This document shows positions 4,101 through 6,432 of a DNA stretch of 6,432 nucleotides, in pieces; position 1 is the stretch's first letter; each line of letters starts with the position of its first letter. The position numbers and the translations under genes were made by a program. The notes beneath the pieces are model-generated. The model made no database searches and was not told the origin of the DNA. It was given only the letters and a program-made list of their open reading frames with translations. Location: NCBI GenBank assembly GCA_021824055.1, contig JAKALV010000192.1:1-6432 (forward strand), written 5' to 3'. Source of the stretch: Acidobacteriota bacterium (GTDB taxonomy: Bacteria > Acidobacteriota > Vicinamibacteria > Vicinamibacterales > SCN-69-37).

Positions 4101-6432
4101 ATGCGCCTGTCAAAACTTCATATTGCTGGATTCAAGAGCTTCCCGGATCGTGCGGAGCTCGCCTTCGACGATGGTGTGACCGCGATCGTCGGCCCCAATG
4201 GTTGCGGCAAGAGCAACGTCGTGGACGCCATCACCTGGGTCCTCGGCGAGCAGAGCGCCAAGAGCATGCGCGGCGACCGCATGGAGGACGTGATCTTCAG
4301 CGGCAGCGATGCCCGCAAGCCCACGGCGGCGGCGGAAGTGCGGCTGATGCTCAGCCAGGTGGCGCAGGCGGCCATGAAGGACAGTTCGTCGGGTTCGGCG
4401 GGTGCGGCGGGTTCGTTGGGTTCGGGGGGTTCGTTGGGTGAGGAATTGCCGAAGATCGAGCTGCCGTCCGTGCAGGACCTGCTCGATGACGGCCCGATCA
4501 CCGTGCGTGACGTCGAGATCGGCCGCCGGCTGTATCGCTCGGGCGAAAGCGAGTACCTGATCGACGGCGAAGTGTGCCGGCTGCGCGACATTCACGATCT
4601 GCTGATGGACTCGGGGCTCGGCGTGAAGGCGTACGCCGTCATCGAGCAGGGCAAGATCGGCCAGATTCTGTCGTCGCGTCCGGCCGAGCGCCGTTCGCTG
4701 ATCGAAGAGGCCGCGGGCGTCACGAAGTACAAGTCGCGCCGGCGTCAGGCGGAGCTCAAGCTCGAAGCGGCGCAGGGCAACCTCACGCGCATCGACGACA
4801 TCATCTTTGAAGTGGAGAAGCAGCGCGGCACGTTGAAGCGCCAGGCCGCGAAGGCGCGCCGGTATCAGCGGTTACGGGAAGAGCTGCGCCGCTGGGAACA
4901 AGTTCAGTTTGCGCATCGGTATCGCACGTTGTCGCGCGAGATCGAGAGTGCGGACACGCGCCTGGCCGAGGCGCGCGAGCGCGAAGCCGTTGCGTCGGCC
5001 CATCTCGTGGAGATCGAAACCACGCTCGAGGGCCTGCGCATCGGGTTGACCGAGGCGGAGACGCTGTCCACCGCCACGCGCGAGCAGGCGCACCTGCTGG
5101 AGCTCGAGATCGGGCGCCGGCAGCAGCAGATCACCTTCGATCGGCAGCAGATTGCCGACCTGGGGGTGCGCGCCGAGGAATTGGCGGTGGAAGTGCGCGA
5201 GCTCGAAGGCCGCGAAGCGCCGGCCGGACGCGCCATCGAGGCGCAGCGCGAGGCCGCGGCCGCCGCGGCGGTCGCGGTGACCGACGCCGAGCACCTGGTG
5301 GCCGAGCGCGAGCGCGACTACGCGCAGGCGTCGTTTGCGGTCCAGGGCGTCGAGAAGGAAGCCGACGAGTTGCGTGCGGCCGTGATGGGGGCCGCGACTA
5401 CATTGTCGGCGCTGCGCCAGGCGCGTGACAACGCCGGCGCGGTTAAGGATCGCGTCGCCTCCGAGCTCGGCCGCCTGGCCATCGAAGCGCGCGAACTCTC
5501 GGCGGAAGCCGACCGCGTTCGCAATCTCAGCGAGCAGGCCACGGCGTCGCTGGCGTTGGCGCGCGAAACACTGGCGGCGGTGGTTGTCAAGCGGCAGGGC
5601 GCCGAATCCGAGTTGGTGGAGTTACGCGCGAAGCGCACCCGGATCGTCGCCGACCTCGCCGCACGCAAGAACGAGCAGGCCACGCTGGCGGCCCGCCTGC
5701 AGTCGCTCGAAGATCTGGAAGCGACGCGCGCCACCTTCGGCGATGCGGCCCGATTTCTGCTGGCTGAGGCGCCGCATGCCGTCGGCCAGCACGGCGCGAT
5801 TGCTGACCATATTGAAGTAGAGCGGTCGTACGAACGCGCCGTCGACGCACTGCTGGGCGACCTGCTCCAGCACGTAATCGTTGATAGCGCCGCCCAAGTC
5901 AACGCGGCGCTGGCGATGCTGGCCCAGAAGAATGCCGGCCGCTGCGGTTTCCTGGTGCTCGACGGCGCCGGCGTGTATGCGCCGGCGGTGGATGCGCCGG
6001 CCGGCACCCGCACCTTGCGCTCGGTGGTGCGCGCCACCGGCGCCTACGCCGACGCCATCCGGCACGTGGTCGGTGACGCGCTCATCGCGGACAGCCTGGA
6101 GATCGCGCGCGATGTGGCGCGCACGGTGGGCGTGCCCGTGGCGGCCCCGGGCGGCGAAGTGTTCCATGGCTCGTGGCTTGTGGAAGGCGGCGCGCGCCAG
6201 GGCGCGCGCGGCATTCTCGAGCTCCGCAGGGAAACCGCGGAACTGCGCGACCAGATTTCGGTGATTGGCACAGTGGTCCACGATCTCGGCGACGATCAGA
6301 CCAGCGTGGACCTGATGGTCGGCGAAACCGAGCAGCGGCTCGCCGGCGCGGTGGCGTCGCATCACGACCTCGAGAAGGCCATCGTCGGGCACGAGGCACA
6401 GGCCAGCCGGTCGGACGACGAGTTGACGCGCG
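4101..6432 (+). CDS. smc: Chromosome partition protein Smc (3' end outside window)
   Basis: Smc is the ATP-dependent coiled-coil subunit of bacterial condensin, which with ScpA and ScpB organises and separates chromosomes. About 777 codons are present. The protein begins MRLSKLHIAGFKSF, the usual Smc start. Walker A is GPNGCGKSN (31-39) and the Q-loop region WVLGEQ (46-51). Further head motifs are RRLYRSGESEY (142-152), YAVIEQGKIGQIL and EEAAGVTKYK (202-211). A Glu/Arg/Ala/Leu-rich coiled coil spans about 215-545. The hinge (about 560-695) contains HGAIADHIEV, RCGFLVLDG and GGEVFHGSWLVEGG. The second coil begins at about 700 and is cut by the window edge, so the signature motif, Walker B and C-terminal half-head are not visible. 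An unusual Ser/Gly/Ala/Leu insertion (residues 96-113), encoded by a 9-bp tandem repeat, sits in the head between AEVRLML and the YRSGESEY strand. No ribosome binding site precedes the ATG. Confidence 0.95.
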   Translation, partial: MRLSKLHIAGFKSFPDRAELAFDDGVTAIVGPNGCGKSNVVDAITWVLGEQSAKSMRGDRMEDVIFSGSDARKPTAAAEVRLMLSQVAQAAMKDSSSGSAGAAGSLGSGGSLGEELPKIELPSVQDLLDDGPITVRDVEIGRRLYRSGESEYLIDGEVCRLRDIHDLLMDSGLGVKAYAVIEQGKIGQILSSRPAERRSLIEEAAGVTKYKSRRRQAELKLEAAQGNLTRIDDIIFEVEKQRGTLKRQAAKARRYQRLREELRRWEQVQFAHRYRTLSREIESADTRLAEAREREAVASAHLVEIETTLEGLRIGLTEAETLSTATREQAHLLELEIGRRQQQITFDRQQIADLGVRAEELAVEVRELEGREAPAGRAIEAQREAAAAAAVAVTDAEHLVAERERDYAQASFAVQGVEKEADELRAAVMGAATTLSALRQARDNAGAVKDRVASELGRLAIEARELSAEADRVRNLSEQATASLALARETLAAVVVKRQGAESELVELRAKRTRIVADLAARKNEQATLAARLQSLEDLEATRATFGDAARFLLAEAPHAVGQHGAIADHIEVERSYERAVDALLGDLLQHVIVDSAAQVNAALAMLAQKNAGRCGFLVLDGAGVYAPAVDAPAGTRTLRSVVRATGAYADAIRHVVGDALIADSLEIARDVARTVGVPVAAPGGEVFHGSWLVEGGARQGARGILELRRETAELRDQISVIGTVVHDLGDDQTSVDLMVGETEQRLAGAVASHHDLEKAIVGHEAQASRSDDELTR
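4386..4439 (+). repeat. Six tandem copies of a 9-bp repeat (TCGNNGGGT) inside smc
   Basis: The six units are TCGTCGGGT, TCGGCGGGT, GCGGCGGGT, TCGTTGGGT, TCGGGGGGT and TCGTTGGGT. They are in frame and encode SSG, SAG, AAG, SLG, SGG and SLG (residues 96-113). Every unit ends in the glycine codon GGT, whereas the surrounding smc sequence mostly uses GGC. Two units use TTG for leucine, where neighbours prefer CTG or CTC. This suggests growth by replication slippage, or arrival of a repeat, within a tolerant surface loop. Confidence 0.85.

Noticed and set aside
3472..4179. A 235-codon plus-strand frame overlapping the S41 3' end and the smc start.
   Set aside because: Arg-rich translation in a shifted frame of S41; it crosses the terminator and enters smc out of frame, with no family resemblance.
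4110..4595. Two overlapping minus-strand frames with repeats such as RTQRTRRTRRT within the Smc head region.
   Set aside because: The repeats are merely the 9-bp smc tandem array read backwards; the surrounding sequence is clear Smc coding on the plus strand.
5318..6392. Several long minus-strand frames opposite the Smc coil and hinge.
   Set aside because: Shadow frames of the Smc coding sequence, with Arg/Ala/Ser-rich low-complexity translations and no start signals.

Overview
The window is GC-rich bacterial DNA with dense, ordinary housekeeping coding. The organism is most likely an uncultured or poorly sampled member of the Acidobacteriota, perhaps Vicinamibacteria. This is inferred from three things: an OmpA-like barrel ending in a proline-rich linker, a minimal TatA/TatC pair followed by an S41 peptidase and then smc, and the character of the TatC and Smc proteins. 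No rRNA or other taxonomic marker is present, so the assignment is tentative.

Layout: (1) Positions 1-1102, minus strand, carry the N-terminal part of an outer-membrane beta-barrel protein that runs off the left edge just as its proline-rich linker begins. (2) Positions 1103-1253 are a divergent intergenic region. It holds a plausible promoter for the barrel gene, a -10 element and strong ribosome binding site for tatA, and a weak LacI-family-like operator. (3) Positions 1254-4015, plus strand, hold tatA, tatC and an S41 (C-terminal processing type) peptidase with gaps of 2 and about 20 bases. They look like one operon and are followed by a hairpin terminator. (4) From 4101 to the right edge, plus strand, lies the 5' two-thirds of smc, covering the N-terminal ATPase half-head, first coiled coil, complete hinge and the beginning of the returning coil.

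Three of the four loci concern the cell envelope. TatA and TatC would form the twin-arginine translocase that exports folded proteins. The S41 peptidase carries a hydrophobic N-terminus without a twin-arginine motif, so it is probably exported by Sec and processes or degrades envelope proteins. The barrel protein sits in the outer membrane. Smc is a separate transcription unit for chromosome organisation.

I did not find a novel defence system, mobile element, CRISPR array or RNA gene. The most noteworthy details are a six-copy 9-bp tandem repeat inside the Smc head, with codon use unlike the rest of the gene; TGGTA-type extended -10 elements so close to the smc and S41 start codons that the transcripts may be nearly or fully leaderless; and an acidic N-terminal extension on TatC.
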